The position numbers and the translations under genes are program-made. A stretch of DNA of 64,000 nucleotides from Skermanella rosea (GTDB taxonomy: Bacteria > Pseudomonadota > Alphaproteobacteria > Azospirillales > Azospirillaceae): contig NZ_CP086111.1 of NCBI RefSeq assembly GCF_016806835.2, forward strand, positions 2,801,001 to 2,865,000. Reading direction: 5' to 3'. A model generated the notes under the pieces. The model was not told where the DNA came from. It saw nothing but the letters and a program-made list of their open reading frames with translations, and did no database searches. Of the stretch, positions 8,849-17,885 are shown piece by piece; position 1 is the first letter of the stretch; each line of letters begins with the position of its first letter.

Positions 8849-11014
8849 ATGCGGCTCGCCCCACGCCACTGGCTCTTGTCAGCCTCGACATGTCTCATTA
8901 CCGCTGCGACGGTGACAGGCCTCTGGTCGTCGCTGGCGGTCGCTCAGACCGTGTCGGATGATCCGGCCGACGAGATCGAGATCATCGACGAGATCGAGGA
9001 CACGGAACCCGACGACGAGGTCATCGACGTCAACGAACCTGATGACCGTCCCCTGGCATCCCTGAAGGGTTATGCACCGCCGATGCCCGACCTGACCGGC
9101 ATCGTCAGGAACGCAGCCTGGGCCAAGGCCGCCGGCAAGGCGCTGTTCTGGGACCAGCAGATCGGAAGCGACACGGTGGCCTGCGCCAGCTGCCACTTCC
9201 GGGCCGGGGCCGATCCGCGCGTGACCAACCAGCTCAACCCCGGCCTCAACGCCGGAGACAAGATGTTCGGCTCCACGGCCGGCACCGGGCTGATGGGCTC
9301 CGGCCAGCCCGCCGGCCCCAACATCACCCTGAAGCCCGAAGACTTCCCGTTCCGCAAGCTGCAGAACCCGAACAACGCCAAGAGCAAGGTGCTGTTCGAC
9401 ACCAACGACGTGTCGGCGTCGCCGGGCACCTTCGCCGGCGACTATGTCGGCACGATCGAACGGCCCAAGCAGCGGCCGCGGGCCACCAATACCGATCGTT
9501 GCAGGATGACCACCGACGAGGTGTTCAACGTCCTCGGCCATGGCACGCGCAAGGTCGAGCCCCGCAACTCGCCGACCGTCATCAACGCGGTGTTCTATCA
9601 CCGTAACTTCTGGGACGGCCGGGCGAACAACCTGTTCAGCGGCGTCGGCGTGTTCGGCCGGCGCGACATCCGCAACGATCCGGCGGCGCGCCTGCTTGTC
9701 TTGAAGCCGGACGGCTCCGTCGCCTTGCAGAACGTCCGGCTGGAGAACGCGAGCGCCGCGTCGCAGGCGGTGGGTCCGCTGCTCAGCGACTTCGAGATGT
9801 CCTGCACCGCGCGGACCTTCGCCGATATCGGCCGCAAGATGATGGCCCAACAGGCGCTCAAGCTCCAGACGGTCCACATCGGCGACAGCCTGTTCGGATC
9901 GGGCGGCCCGGTCGGCGACATCATCAGCGCTTCGAAGATCGGCCTGAAGCACACCTACGGCGAAATGATCCAGCGGGCATTCGCCAAGCGTTTCTGGGGA
10001 TCGCCCGACCGCTTCAAGTTCGTGACCAACCCCGAAGACGGGTCCGTCAGCCTGGTCAAGGATCCCAACGGCTACACCCAGATGGAGCTTAACTTCCCGC
10101 TCTTCTTCGGCCTCTCGGTCATGCTGTACGAGGCCACGCTCATCTCCGACGACAGCCCGTTCGACCGCGGCCAGCTCACCGCGCAGCAGCAGCGCGGCAA
10201 GGAGATCTTCGAGGGCAAGGGCAAGTGCATCGCCTGCCACGACGGCCCGCTGATGTCGAAGGCGGCCCATGTCTCTACTCCGGGAAAGCAGCCCAAGCTG
10301 GTCGAGCGCATGCCCATGAGCGACGGCAACCCCTCGCTTTATGACAACGGCTTCTACAACATCGGCGTCCGGCCGGTGCAGGAGGATCTGGGTGTCGGCG
10401 GCACGGATGCCTGGGGCAAGCCGCTCTCCTTCTCCCGCCAGTGGGTCCAGGGGCGGAAGCTCGACTCCTTCCTGATCAACGCCTGCGACTTCGAGGTTCC
10501 GTTCCCCGGGCAGGAACTCGTCGGCTGCAAAGGGGACGTCGTTCCGCCGGGCATCAACCTGAGGGACGAGCGCCTGGCCGTGAACGGCGCCTTCAAGACC
10601 CCCACCCTGCGGAACGTGGCGCTGACGCCCCCCTATTTCCACAACGGCGGACAGGCCACGCTGCAGCAGGTCATGGCCTTCTATAACCGCGGCGGCGATT
10701 TCAGCAGCGCCACCAAGTCCCCCGACGTGACCCCGCTGGGCCTGACCCTGGCCGAACAGGATGCGCTGGTGGCCTTCATGCAGTCGCTGACCGACGAGCG
10801 GGTCCGGTGCTCGCGCGCGCCCTTCGACCACCCCGAACTCCTGGTCCCCGACGGCCACAAGCCCGATACCGTGAAGGCGGACGGCCGCCTGGCCGACCGG
10901 CTGCGGGTGCTGAACGCCACCGGCGCGGCCGGCTACCCCTCCGACAAGTGCCCGTCCAACACCGGCAACCTCTTCGACATGGCACGCAACATCAACGGCC
11001 TGCCGATCAAGTAA
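8849..11014 (+). CDS. Large secreted di-haem cytochrome c peroxidase/MauG-family protein
   Basis: 721 aa. An N-terminal signal segment (TCLITAATVTGLWSSLAVAQ) is followed by a very acidic linker (residues 37-66, DEIEIIDEIEDTEPDDE) and a di-haem peroxidase fold. The two haem c motifs are CASCH (112-116) and CIACH (460-464). Family signatures such as PRNSPTVINAVFYHRNFWDGRANNLFSG and LRNVALTPPYFHNGGQATLQQVMAFYNRGG are clear. At over 700 residues it is about twice the size of ordinary bacterial peroxidases and resembles the long MauG/RoxA-type branch, whose members oxidise external substrates or make radical protein modifications. It follows the secretion genes and ends at a strong terminator. Substrate and electron donor are unknown. 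Confidence 0.8.
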   Translation: MRLAPRHWLLSASTCLITAATVTGLWSSLAVAQTVSDDPADEIEIIDEIEDTEPDDEVIDVNEPDDRPLASLKGYAPPMPDLTGIVRNAAWAKAAGKALFWDQQIGSDTVACASCHFRAGADPRVTNQLNPGLNAGDKMFGSTAGTGLMGSGQPAGPNITLKPEDFPFRKLQNPNNAKSKVLFDTNDVSASPGTFAGDYVGTIERPKQRPRATNTDRCRMTTDEVFNVLGHGTRKVEPRNSPTVINAVFYHRNFWDGRANNLFSGVGVFGRRDIRNDPAARLLVLKPDGSVALQNVRLENASAASQAVGPLLSDFEMSCTARTFADIGRKMMAQQALKLQTVHIGDSLFGSGGPVGDIISASKIGLKHTYGEMIQRAFAKRFWGSPDRFKFVTNPEDGSVSLVKDPNGYTQMELNFPLFFGLSVMLYEATLISDDSPFDRGQLTAQQQRGKEIFEGKGKCIACHDGPLMSKAAHVSTPGKQPKLVERMPMSDGNPSLYDNGFYNIGVRPVQEDLGVGGTDAWGKPLSFSRQWVQGRKLDSFLINACDFEVPFPGQELVGCKGDVVPPGINLRDERLAVNGAFKTPTLRNVALTPPYFHNGGQATLQQVMAFYNRGGDFSSATKSPDVTPLGLTLAEQDALVAFMQSLTDERVRCSRAPFDHPELLVPDGHKPDTVKADGRLADRLRVLNATGAAGYPSDKCPSNTGNLFDMARNINGLPIK

Positions 11015-11043
11015 ACGGAGCTGCGAGGACGATCCATCGGGCG

Positions 11044-11082
11044 GAAGCCCGGGCCAGGCGGCAACCGCCCGGCCCGGGCTTC
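11044..11082 (+). terminator. Rho-independent terminator after the di-haem gene
   Basis: A long stem in which GAAGCCCGGGCC pairs with GGCCCGGGCTTC, with an inner GGCGG/CCGCC helix and a CAA loop, followed by TTTCCTTT. It starts 30 bp after the stop codon. Confidence 0.85.
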
Positions 11083-11285
11083 TTTCCTTTCCGGAGCGCC
11101 TTCATGCACAAGTACGCGCTCGGCTCCGCAGGCGCCGACGTGACCCGCTCCAGGGCAATGCCCGGCCCAGGTCCCTGCTTGCGCCGCATCTCGCGATGAA
11201 CTGCTGCCGGGAATGTAAGCTCCCCGATACCGGCGGCTTGACGGTCGGGACAGGTCATCGATCAGCGCCACCGGGTTCATCAAGA

Positions 11286-11313
11286 CAGGCCGGCCGTATT
11301 GTCGGCCGGCCTG
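11286..11313. repeat. 10-bp inverted repeat
   Basis: CAGGCCGGCC and GGCCGGCCTG are separated by 8 bp. No T-run follows on either side, so it is either a weak terminator or a short dispersed palindrome in the convergent intergenic region. Confidence 0.5.
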
Positions 11314-11358
11314 CTGCCGGTAAGCTGGACACTCGCCGCGCAGCCATGCGAAGCGAAA

Positions 11359-11386
11359 GGGGCACGGCTTGATCAAGCCGTGCCCC
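11359..11386 (-). terminator. Perfect 28-bp palindrome after the first secreted paralogue
   Basis: GGGGCACGGCTTGA and its complement form a perfect 14+14 palindrome 61 bp beyond the stop codon of the minus-strand gene at 11448. It has no long T-run (TTTCG follows on the minus side), but its position between convergent genes fits a terminator. Confidence 0.65.
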
Positions 11387-11447
11387 CTCAGTTTCCCTCG
11401 AATGCTTCGATCAGGTTTGCCGGACCATCCGATCCGCGCCCGTGGGA

Positions 11448-12548
11448 TCAGTCGATGCGGATCTCGACATCGGTGAGCGGAGCCCCGACGGTCTGGCCGT
11501 TCACGGTGTACTGGGCGCGCACCTTGGCAGGGCACCCCAAGGTCGTCGTGATCCGGGCGTCATAATCATAGACACCGAAGGTTTGCACGTCGGCCACCGC
11601 TGCAGCGGTCCCGTAATCCGCCCGTACCACGCCGTCCAGGGCCGGCTTGAAGATATTGACGTTGCCCGTGGCACCGTTGGTGGCATTTGGATTGTGGATG
11701 CTGCCGCGGACTTCGAGATCGATCGAGTTGGCGTCGCGCTGGCGGCACTGGGCCCGCTGGATACTCACGGCGGGTGCATCGGGGTTGACCAGTTCACCGG
11801 CATCGGCCTCGATGGTAAAGGCAAGAAACACCTTCTGCCCGTTCACCATGCCGTAATGCCCCTCTGCCGCCACGAAGGTGCCCGGCCCGATCGAGACCGG
11901 TTTGATACGGAAACCATAAGCATTCATGATCGGCGAGCCCTTGTAGCGTTCATCGTACAGGGGATGGGTCGAGGAGCCGTTCTCATACAGGCCGTTGGTT
12001 TTCGGGTACGCCGGGTAAGAATTGGCGGTCGAAGTGCTCGGCAGGAGGATAACCTTGCTGCCCTCGATATCGAACCACTTGTCCCTTGCCGTATTGCTGT
12101 TCTTCCGAACGGTTCCGAGAAGGACGTTCTCGGCCGTGTCGGCGAAGATGGTGTCAGCGGTGACGATCCCGGTCGGATTGCCGGCGGCGTCGGGCGGGCC
12201 GGCGACGCTGGTCCCGGTCACGATGCCGGTCCCGCCGATGAATCCCGGTCCTTTGGTGAAGCCCGGGATCTTGTCAGTGCTCTTCAGCTGAGAGATCGAC
12301 AGATCCCCCGAAATGCTGGTGATCCTGGTCGCCGACGTCATGTTGACCCAGACGCCCATGATCTTCATGCGATGCACGCCTGCGGGTGTCGTATCGAAAC
12401 CTTCGATCTCGCCTTCGATCTCCACGTCTTGGGGTCCGGGTACTGCCTGCGAGAAGGCCGGCGTCGGCGTCGTCATGACCGTCGTTGCGAGCAGGCCCGG
12501 AGACAGGAGTGCGGTCGTCAGAAGCAGGGACTTACCAAAGTTGCGCAT
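11448..12548 (-). CDS. Secreted protein of unknown function, paralogue 1
   Basis: 366 aa, not recognised. It starts MRNFGKSLLLTTALLSPGL, a signal peptide probably cleaved near AFSQA. ATG 12548 is chosen because AAGGAATT lies just upstream, while further-upstream starts lack a site and add a non-signal leader. The mature part is rich in Val, Thr, Gly and Asn (likely beta). It opens with VEIEGEIEGFDTTPAG and contains the core RAQCRQRDANSIDLEVRG, a later GCPAKVRA and the tail DVEIRID. The next gene downstream on the same strand order (12993-14057) shares all these blocks: RAQCRQR-xxN-xIxLEVRG, GCPA and a terminal D-x-RID. The three cysteines recur in both. Its neighbours suggest it is cargo or a partner of the copper/di-haem/secretion cluster; that is inference. 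Confidence 0.7.
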   Translation of the reverse strand: MRNFGKSLLLTTALLSPGLLATTVMTTPTPAFSQAVPGPQDVEIEGEIEGFDTTPAGVHRMKIMGVWVNMTSATRITSISGDLSISQLKSTDKIPGFTKGPGFIGGTGIVTGTSVAGPPDAAGNPTGIVTADTIFADTAENVLLGTVRKNSNTARDKWFDIEGSKVILLPSTSTANSYPAYPKTNGLYENGSSTHPLYDERYKGSPIMNAYGFRIKPVSIGPGTFVAAEGHYGMVNGQKVFLAFTIEADAGELVNPDAPAVSIQRAQCRQRDANSIDLEVRGSIHNPNATNGATGNVNIFKPALDGVVRADYGTAAAVADVQTFGVYDYDARITTTLGCPAKVRAQYTVNGQTVGAPLTDVEIRID

Positions 12549-12565
12549 ATTCAATTCCTTGGTAT

Positions 12566-12584
12566 CACTCCATTTATTGGAGTG
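12566..12584. promoter_or_regulatory. 19-bp inverted repeat in the leader of paralogue 1
   Basis: CACTCCA-TTTAT-TGGAGTG ends 18 bp before the ATG at 12548. It could be an operator or an mRNA hairpin close to the ribosome site. Only the symmetry is seen. Confidence 0.4.
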
Positions 12585-12936
12585 CTTTGATGAAGTTCTA
12601 AAAGGCCGATTTGCCGTATTGATACCCCCTGGATGGCTGCCCAGGAGCTTTGGCAAGAAGAAGAGAAGTGACGGGAAGTCGAATGCTCAACCAGCGACAA
12701 GGCGGTCGCCGCTGCGATCGATGCCGTCCCGAACAGGACTGCAACGGATCACCGATCGATCAGCAAGATGCAATCAGAACCTCCCGGATAGCTGTCGTTA
12801 ATTACACGACGAACTGGAAAGTTTGTTATTCCCGGAATTTTTGAATCTTCATGGGGTACATCCCGACGATACTGCCCCGTACTGTCCCGGCTATTCCGAA
12901 CGTTAGACGGCGTGTCCGCGGCATACCACCGGCAGG
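12585..12936. other. Gene-free spacer between the two secreted paralogues
   Basis: About 350 bp of lower GC without a convincing gene. It should contain the promoter for paralogue 1 (minus strand). No recognised regulator box was found. Confidence 0.4.
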
Positions 12937-12962
12937 AAAAAGGCCGGGACGAGCCCGGCCTT
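12937..12962 (-). terminator. Rho-independent terminator of paralogue 2
   Basis: On the minus strand AAGGCCGGG-CTCGT-CCCGGCCTT runs into TTTTT, about 30 bp after the stop codon at 12993. It is a textbook 9-bp stem. Confidence 0.9.
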
Positions 12963-12992
12963 CAAGAAGTTCACCGATGTGCCGATACAGTT

Positions 12993-14057
12993 TCAGTCGA
13001 TGCGGTTGTCGACGTCGGACGTGGCCTGGATGTTGACGATGGCGCCGTTCGCATTGGTGGTCGTCACCGGCCGCCGGGTGTTCGGATCGAGCAGCCGGGC
13101 GGCGATCGTGGCAGGGCAGCCGTCGCCGGCCTGGGAGCCGGTTTGCGCGTTGGTGAGGCGCGCATCGACCCGGTAAAGGGCGAACCGTCCGTCCTCGGCG
13201 TCGGGAACCGACGTCACATTGATCGGGTAGACGAATCGCGCCAGCCCATTGCCTGCGACGCGAAAGATTTCGATACCGGCCGCGGGCGATGCCGTGGTTC
13301 CCATGTAGGTGGCGCCACGGACCTCCAGTTCGATGTCGTTCGGAGCACGCTGCCTGCATTGCGCCCGGAGGATGCTGATCTTGGGTACCGTCGGATTCGT
13401 GATCTCGCCCCCCGTCACCTCCAGATCCCACAGGTAGAGCTTGCTGTCCTCGTCGGACCACCAGCCTTCCGCGGCCACGGGCGTGCCGGGGACGATGCTG
13501 TTGCGCGCGAGCGGGAACCCGAAGTCGTTCTTCAACGGGTTGCCGGGGACACGGGGATCGAAAGGCGACTTGTTCGCGGGGAACGAGTTGGTCCCGGCGC
13601 GCGGGGGCATCAGGACGATTTCCATGCCGTCCAACTTGAGCGTGCCGCCGCTGTTCTGGGTGATGTAGCCGAGAGCCACATTCTCCTCCGGGTTCAGCGA
13701 TATGTCGGAGGCCGTGACCTTCACACCGTCGCTTTCACCGATGACGATCGCTGTCCCGTTAAGGAACCCCATCGGCTTTCCCGGAAGGTTGCCGGTCACC
13801 GCGTCCGTCCAACTGATGTTCGGGTTCGTCGGTGTGGAGATCTTCGCATCCGACGGAACATGGATAACCGTTCCCATCACCGTCATGGTCCGTCCAGTCG
13901 CGTCCATGTACTGGATCCTGCCCTCGATCTCGACCTCTACCGGGGCGAACGGGGCGGTCTGCGCCTGGACGGCCCCCGAAAGGGAAATGACGGTCGCCGA
14001 TGTCAGAAGTGCCGTCTTGACGACGGTCGTGAAAGAACGACTTGTCAGGCTGCGCAT
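12993..14057 (-). CDS. Secreted protein of unknown function, paralogue 2
   Basis: 354 aa, not recognised. The signal peptide is MRSLTSRSFTTVVKTALLTS to VQAQ; ATG 14057 is preceded by GAGGA at good spacing. The mature protein begins VEVEIEGRIQYMDATGRTMTVMGT, parallel to VEIEGEIEGFDTTPAG in paralogue 1. It contains NPEENVALGYITQNSGG (compare ADTAENVLLGTVRKNS), RAQCRQRAPNDIELEVRG, GCPATIAARL and the end DVDNRID. The two proteins are clearly homologous over their whole length yet quite divergent, so the duplication is old. They are transcribed toward the di-haem gene and separated from the copper operon by terminators. A periplasmic or extracellular beta-sandwich role is possible; no function is claimed. 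Confidence 0.7.
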   Translation of the reverse strand: MRSLTSRSFTTVVKTALLTSATVISLSGAVQAQTAPFAPVEVEIEGRIQYMDATGRTMTVMGTVIHVPSDAKISTPTNPNISWTDAVTGNLPGKPMGFLNGTAIVIGESDGVKVTASDISLNPEENVALGYITQNSGGTLKLDGMEIVLMPPRAGTNSFPANKSPFDPRVPGNPLKNDFGFPLARNSIVPGTPVAAEGWWSDEDSKLYLWDLEVTGGEITNPTVPKISILRAQCRQRAPNDIELEVRGATYMGTTASPAAGIEIFRVAGNGLARFVYPINVTSVPDAEDGRFALYRVDARLTNAQTGSQAGDGCPATIAARLLDPNTRRPVTTTNANGAIVNIQATSDVDNRID

Positions 14058-14536
14058 AGGCAAATCCTCTGTATCGCTCCCGCACCGGGGAACGTTGAGA
14101 TGAAGGATCAGACTGTAGGGGTGACTTCTTCCGGACCGCTTGTCATGCGACCATGTCGGCGGGAACTGGCGATAGTCGAACCTTCGACTGAGATTCAGCC
14201 GCTTCGCCCGGTCATCGAAAACATGCGATAAGCGTCTCCCTATGGCCCCTATCGCCGGGATGACGAATTGGCAGAACCATTAATTCCCGGAGTCTTGCAT
14301 CGCTGAAGGATTACGCCCTTCATGCATTCATATTACGTTGCACAACCCTTGGCGAACGCCTGAGAGTACTTTGTTTCATTTGGAACGATCGGAGGGGCGC
14401 GATGATCATCCCGAGCCGACCCGGTCCCTCGATACCGCCATTTACCTGGATCAAGGCAAGCCGTCGCGTCGGCGCCTAGAGTCGACGGAAACGCACCTGC
14501 GGAAGGCTCCGGAGGTTCCAAGGGAGGATGACGGCA
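14058..14536. other. Divergent promoter region between paralogue 2 and the stress-protein gene
   Basis: About 480 bp without a gene. It holds an FNR-like box at 14441-14454 facing the stress-protein gene and, near 14238-14260, a CCCTATGGCCCCTATCGCC stretch of unknown meaning on the side of paralogue 2. Confidence 0.4.
14441..14454. promoter_or_regulatory. Degenerate FNR/NNR-type box
   Basis: TTTAC-CTGG-ATCAA resembles the TTGAT-N4-ATCAA consensus with two mismatches. It is centred about 90 bp before the start of the universal stress protein, leaving room for a transcript start near 14489 if the site acts as a class II activator site. Confidence 0.5.
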
Positions 14537-15358
14537 ATGGCTTTCCAGGACATTCTTGCACATGTCCGTCCCTACGGATCGATCGAACCCGTGGAGGTCG
14601 CCCTGCGGCTCGGCGGGCGGTTCGATGCGCGGGTCACCTGCCTCTACGCGCTGGAGGACGTCGCGCGGATGCGGGCGATCCTGACGGAAAACTCGGCGCC
14701 GCTGCAGACGCTGATAGAGCGTGACTACGCGGCGGCCGCCGAGGCGGAACGGCGGATACGCTCCCTGGCGGAGCGCGAAGGCGTCGATCTCGCCTGGAGC
14801 GCCTACGAGGGCGACGCCGCCGACCTGATCGCCATCGTCAGCCGCCTGCAGGAGCTGGTCGTCGTCGGCAAGACCGAACCCGGCGAAAGCTGGGGCGTGG
14901 TGGAGGAGATCGTGACGGTGCCGACCGGCCGCCCGATCCTGGTCGTGCCGTCCACCGGCCCCTTCTTCGACACGGGCAAGTCCGTCCTGGTCGCCTGGAA
15001 CGGCAGCGCCCAGGCCGCGGACGCCGTGATGCGAGGCACGCCTTTCCTGACAGGGGCGGAGCGTGTCGTCGTGCTGTCCGGCAGCGAGGAGCGCGAGAAG
15101 CTGCCACCGGTGACTCCCCGGCCCGAGCCGGACGTGATGGCCTACCTGAAGCGCCATGGGATCGCGGCCGAGCTGCGCCGCACCGACGTCTCCGGTGCCG
15201 ACGCGGGCTCGGCGATCCTGGACGCGGCCCGCGACGTTTCGGCGGACCTGATCGTGATGGGAGCGTTCGGCCGCTCACGGCTCCGCGAATGGGTCCTGGG
15301 CGGGGCGACGCGAACCGTGCTGGACTACATGGACGTTCCCGTCCTCATGGCCCATTGA
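14537..15358 (+). CDS. Universal stress protein (UspA family)
   Basis: 273 aa, two Usp-like halves in tandem. The C-terminal half has the nucleotide-binding G-x2-G-x9-G-(S/T) type motif in MGAFGRSRLREWVLGGATRTVL, followed by DVPVLMAH at the end. ATG 14537 is chosen because AGGGAGG lies 10 bases before it; an ATG at 14528 would touch that site. Such proteins help survival in energy or oxygen limitation. The FNR-like box upstream and the neighbouring anaerobic carbon genes (ppsA, glgP) fit a low-oxygen stress role. Confidence 0.85.
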   Translation: MAFQDILAHVRPYGSIEPVEVALRLGGRFDARVTCLYALEDVARMRAILTENSAPLQTLIERDYAAAAEAERRIRSLAEREGVDLAWSAYEGDAADLIAIVSRLQELVVVGKTEPGESWGVVEEIVTVPTGRPILVVPSTGPFFDTGKSVLVAWNGSAQAADAVMRGTPFLTGAERVVVLSGSEEREKLPPVTPRPEPDVMAYLKRHGIAAELRRTDVSGADAGSAILDAARDVSADLIVMGAFGRSRLREWVLGGATRTVLDYMDVPVLMAH

Positions 15359-15408
15359 CCCGGGGGCCGCCGGCGCGCATCCGTCGCGCACCGGCGGCAG
15401 GCGGCCCG

Positions 15409-17817
15409 TCACCCGGCATCCCGGGCCGGACGGCCGAGCCCCTGCTCCAGTTCCACGACCGCGCGCAGCGTCTTCAGCACGCTGTCCGGCGTCAGGCTGA
15501 TGGAGTCGATGCCGAGCCGGACCAGGAACTCGGCGATCTCCGGGTAGTCCGACGGTGCCTGCCCGCAGATCCCGCAGGGCCGCCCGTTCCGTTTCGCGCC
15601 TTCGACCGCCTGCCGCAGGAAGGCGAGGACGCCGGGGTCCCGCTCGTCGAAATCGAAGGCGACCAGCGGGCTGTCCCGGTCCACGCCGAGGGTAAGCTGG
15701 GTCAGGTCGTTGGAACCGATGGAAAAGCCGTCGAACAGCTTGGAGAACTCGTCCACCAGAAGCACGTTGTTCGGGATCTCGCACATGACATAGACCTCGA
15801 GCCCGTCGGCCCCCCGCTCCAGCCCCTGGCGCGCCATCGCCCCGATCACCCGCTCCGCCTCGTCCAGCCGTCGGCAGAACGGCACCATCATCTTCACGTT
15901 GGTCAGCCCCATGTCCCGGCGCACGCGGGCGAGCGCCCGGCATTCAAGGGCGAACCCCTCCTCGTAGGCCGGATGGGCGTAGCGCGCGGCGCCCCGGAAG
16001 CCCAGCATCGGGTTCTCCTCGACCGGTTCGAACCACCGTCCGCCGACCAGAGACGCGTACTCGTTCGTCTTGAAGTCCGACAGGCGGACGATGACCGGGC
16101 GCGGATAGAAGGCCGCGGCGATCGTCCCGATCCCTTCCGACAGGCGCTCCACGAAATAGGCCCCGCCGTCCGCGTGCTGCCGGATCAGCCGGGCGATCCG
16201 GCCGCGCTCCTCGTCGTCCTCGACGCGCTCCGGGTGGATCAGCGCCATGGGGTGCGCCTTGATGGACTCGGCGATGATGAACTCCATCCGGGCCAGCCCG
16301 ACGCCGTCCACCGGCAGCCGCGCGGTCTGGAACGCCTGGTCGGGGTTGCCCAGGTTTACCATGATGCGCGTCCGCGGCCGGGGCAGCCGGGTCAGGTCGA
16401 TGCGCTCCACCCGGAACGGCACGACGCCGTCATAGACAATGCCGGTATCGCCTTCCGCACAGGATACCGTCACGGTCTGCCCGTCGGCCAGCGCCTCGGT
16501 CGCGTGCTCGGCCCCCACGACAGCGGGGATCCCCAGTTCCCGCGCGACGATGGCGGCGTGGCAGGTGCGGCCGCCCCGGTTGGTGACGATGGCGGCGGCC
16601 GTCTTCATCACCGGTTCCCAATCCGGCGTCGTGGTGTCGGCGACCAGCACCTCGCCGGGGCGGAACGACGCCAGGTGATGGGCGTCGGTCACGACCCGCA
16701 CCGGGCCGCAGGCGATGCGCCCGCCGACGGCGCGGCCGGAAGCCAGGGGCCTGCCCTTCCCCTCCGGCACGAAGCTCTCCAGTTCCAGCGCGCTGCCGCG
16801 GGAGGCGACCGTTTCCGGCCGTGCCTGGACGATGTAGAGGCCGCCGTCCAGCCCGTCCTTGGCCCATTCGATGTCCATGGGCTGGCAGTAGTGGTCCTCG
16901 ATGCGGATGGCGATCCCGGCGAGCCGCAGCACTTCCGCGTCGGTCAGGCAGAACCGCTCCCGGTCGGCGCGGGGCGTCGGGACGACGCGCGTCGCCTCCC
17001 GCGAGCGGCCCGGCCGGTAGACCATCCGCACCTGCTTCTCGCCCAGCCGGCGCCTCAGGACCGCCCGGTAGCCGTCCCGGAAGGTGGGCTTGTGGACATA
17101 GAACTCGTCAGGATCGACCGCCCCCTGGACGACAGTCTCGCCCAGCCCATAGGCGCCGGTGATGAAGACGGCGTCGCGGAACCCCGATTCCGTGTCGAGC
17201 GTGAACATCACCCCGGCCGCCGCAAGATCGGACCGCACCATCTTCTGCACCCCGACCGAGAGGGCCACCTTGAAATGGTCGAAGCCCTGGTCGACCCGGT
17301 AGGAGATCGCGCGGTCGGTGAACAGCGAGGCGTGGCACCGCCGCACCGCGTCCAGCAGCATCGCCTCCCCGGCCACGTTCAGGTAGGTTTCGTGCTGGCC
17401 GGCGAAGCTGGCGGTGGGCAGGTCCTCGGCGGTGGCGGAACTGCGGACCGCGACCGTCAGTCCCTCGCCGTACTCGGACAGCAGCCTGCGCCAGGCGGCC
17501 TTCACCTCCGCCTCGATGCGCGGAGTCAGCCCCGCGGCATAGACGAGTTCCCGGGCCCGAGCCCCCGCCCGGGCAAGGCCGGCGACATCCGATTTGTCCA
17601 GCCCGTCGAGCAGGCCGTGCAACTCGTCCCAAGCCCTCGCCTCGGTCAGCGCGTCGCGGAAAGCGTCCGCGGTCAGGGCGAAGCCGTCGGGCACGTCGAC
17701 GCCGAGCGGCTTCAGGTTCCGGTACATCTCGCCGAGCGAGGCGTTCTTGCCCCCCACCGACGGGACGTCCTCGCGTCCCAGTTCGGAAAACCAGCGGATA
17801 TAGGCCTCGTCCGGCAT
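15409..17817 (-). CDS. ppsA: Phosphoenolpyruvate synthase (pyruvate, water dikinase)
   Basis: 802 aa, full length. It converts pyruvate, ATP and water to PEP, AMP and phosphate in the cytoplasm. The N-terminal ATP-grasp domain opens FSELGREDVPSVGGKNASLGEM. The swivelling domain has the phospho-histidine motif GGRTCHAAIVARELG (His near residue 420). The C-terminal TIM barrel carries GVGLARMEF and ends with the loop GICGQAPSDYP, which supplies the catalytic Cys. It is divergent from glgP, and both flank an FNR-like box at 17886 whose position predicts a leader of about 35 bases here. With alpha-glucan phosphorylase and a stress protein it suggests a switch of carbon flow under low oxygen. Confidence 0.93.
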   Translation of the reverse strand: MPDEAYIRWFSELGREDVPSVGGKNASLGEMYRNLKPLGVDVPDGFALTADAFRDALTEARAWDELHGLLDGLDKSDVAGLARAGARARELVYAAGLTPRIEAEVKAAWRRLLSEYGEGLTVAVRSSATAEDLPTASFAGQHETYLNVAGEAMLLDAVRRCHASLFTDRAISYRVDQGFDHFKVALSVGVQKMVRSDLAAAGVMFTLDTESGFRDAVFITGAYGLGETVVQGAVDPDEFYVHKPTFRDGYRAVLRRRLGEKQVRMVYRPGRSREATRVVPTPRADRERFCLTDAEVLRLAGIAIRIEDHYCQPMDIEWAKDGLDGGLYIVQARPETVASRGSALELESFVPEGKGRPLASGRAVGGRIACGPVRVVTDAHHLASFRPGEVLVADTTTPDWEPVMKTAAAIVTNRGGRTCHAAIVARELGIPAVVGAEHATEALADGQTVTVSCAEGDTGIVYDGVVPFRVERIDLTRLPRPRTRIMVNLGNPDQAFQTARLPVDGVGLARMEFIIAESIKAHPMALIHPERVEDDEERGRIARLIRQHADGGAYFVERLSEGIGTIAAAFYPRPVIVRLSDFKTNEYASLVGGRWFEPVEENPMLGFRGAARYAHPAYEEGFALECRALARVRRDMGLTNVKMMVPFCRRLDEAERVIGAMARQGLERGADGLEVYVMCEIPNNVLLVDEFSKLFDGFSIGSNDLTQLTLGVDRDSPLVAFDFDERDPGVLAFLRQAVEGAKRNGRPCGICGQAPSDYPEIAEFLVRLGIDSISLTPDSVLKTLRAVVELEQGLGRPARDAG

Positions 17818-17885
17818 CGCCGCCTCCCCTACTATAATACCCTTTTATGCCGTCGGGGAGGATAGGCGGGTCAGCCGCGGGCGCC

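Noticed and set aside
11367-11378. CTTGATCAAG at the centre of the 28-bp palindrome as a regulator site
   Set aside because: It is the loop-closing part of a perfect terminator-like palindrome between convergent genes, not upstream of a start.
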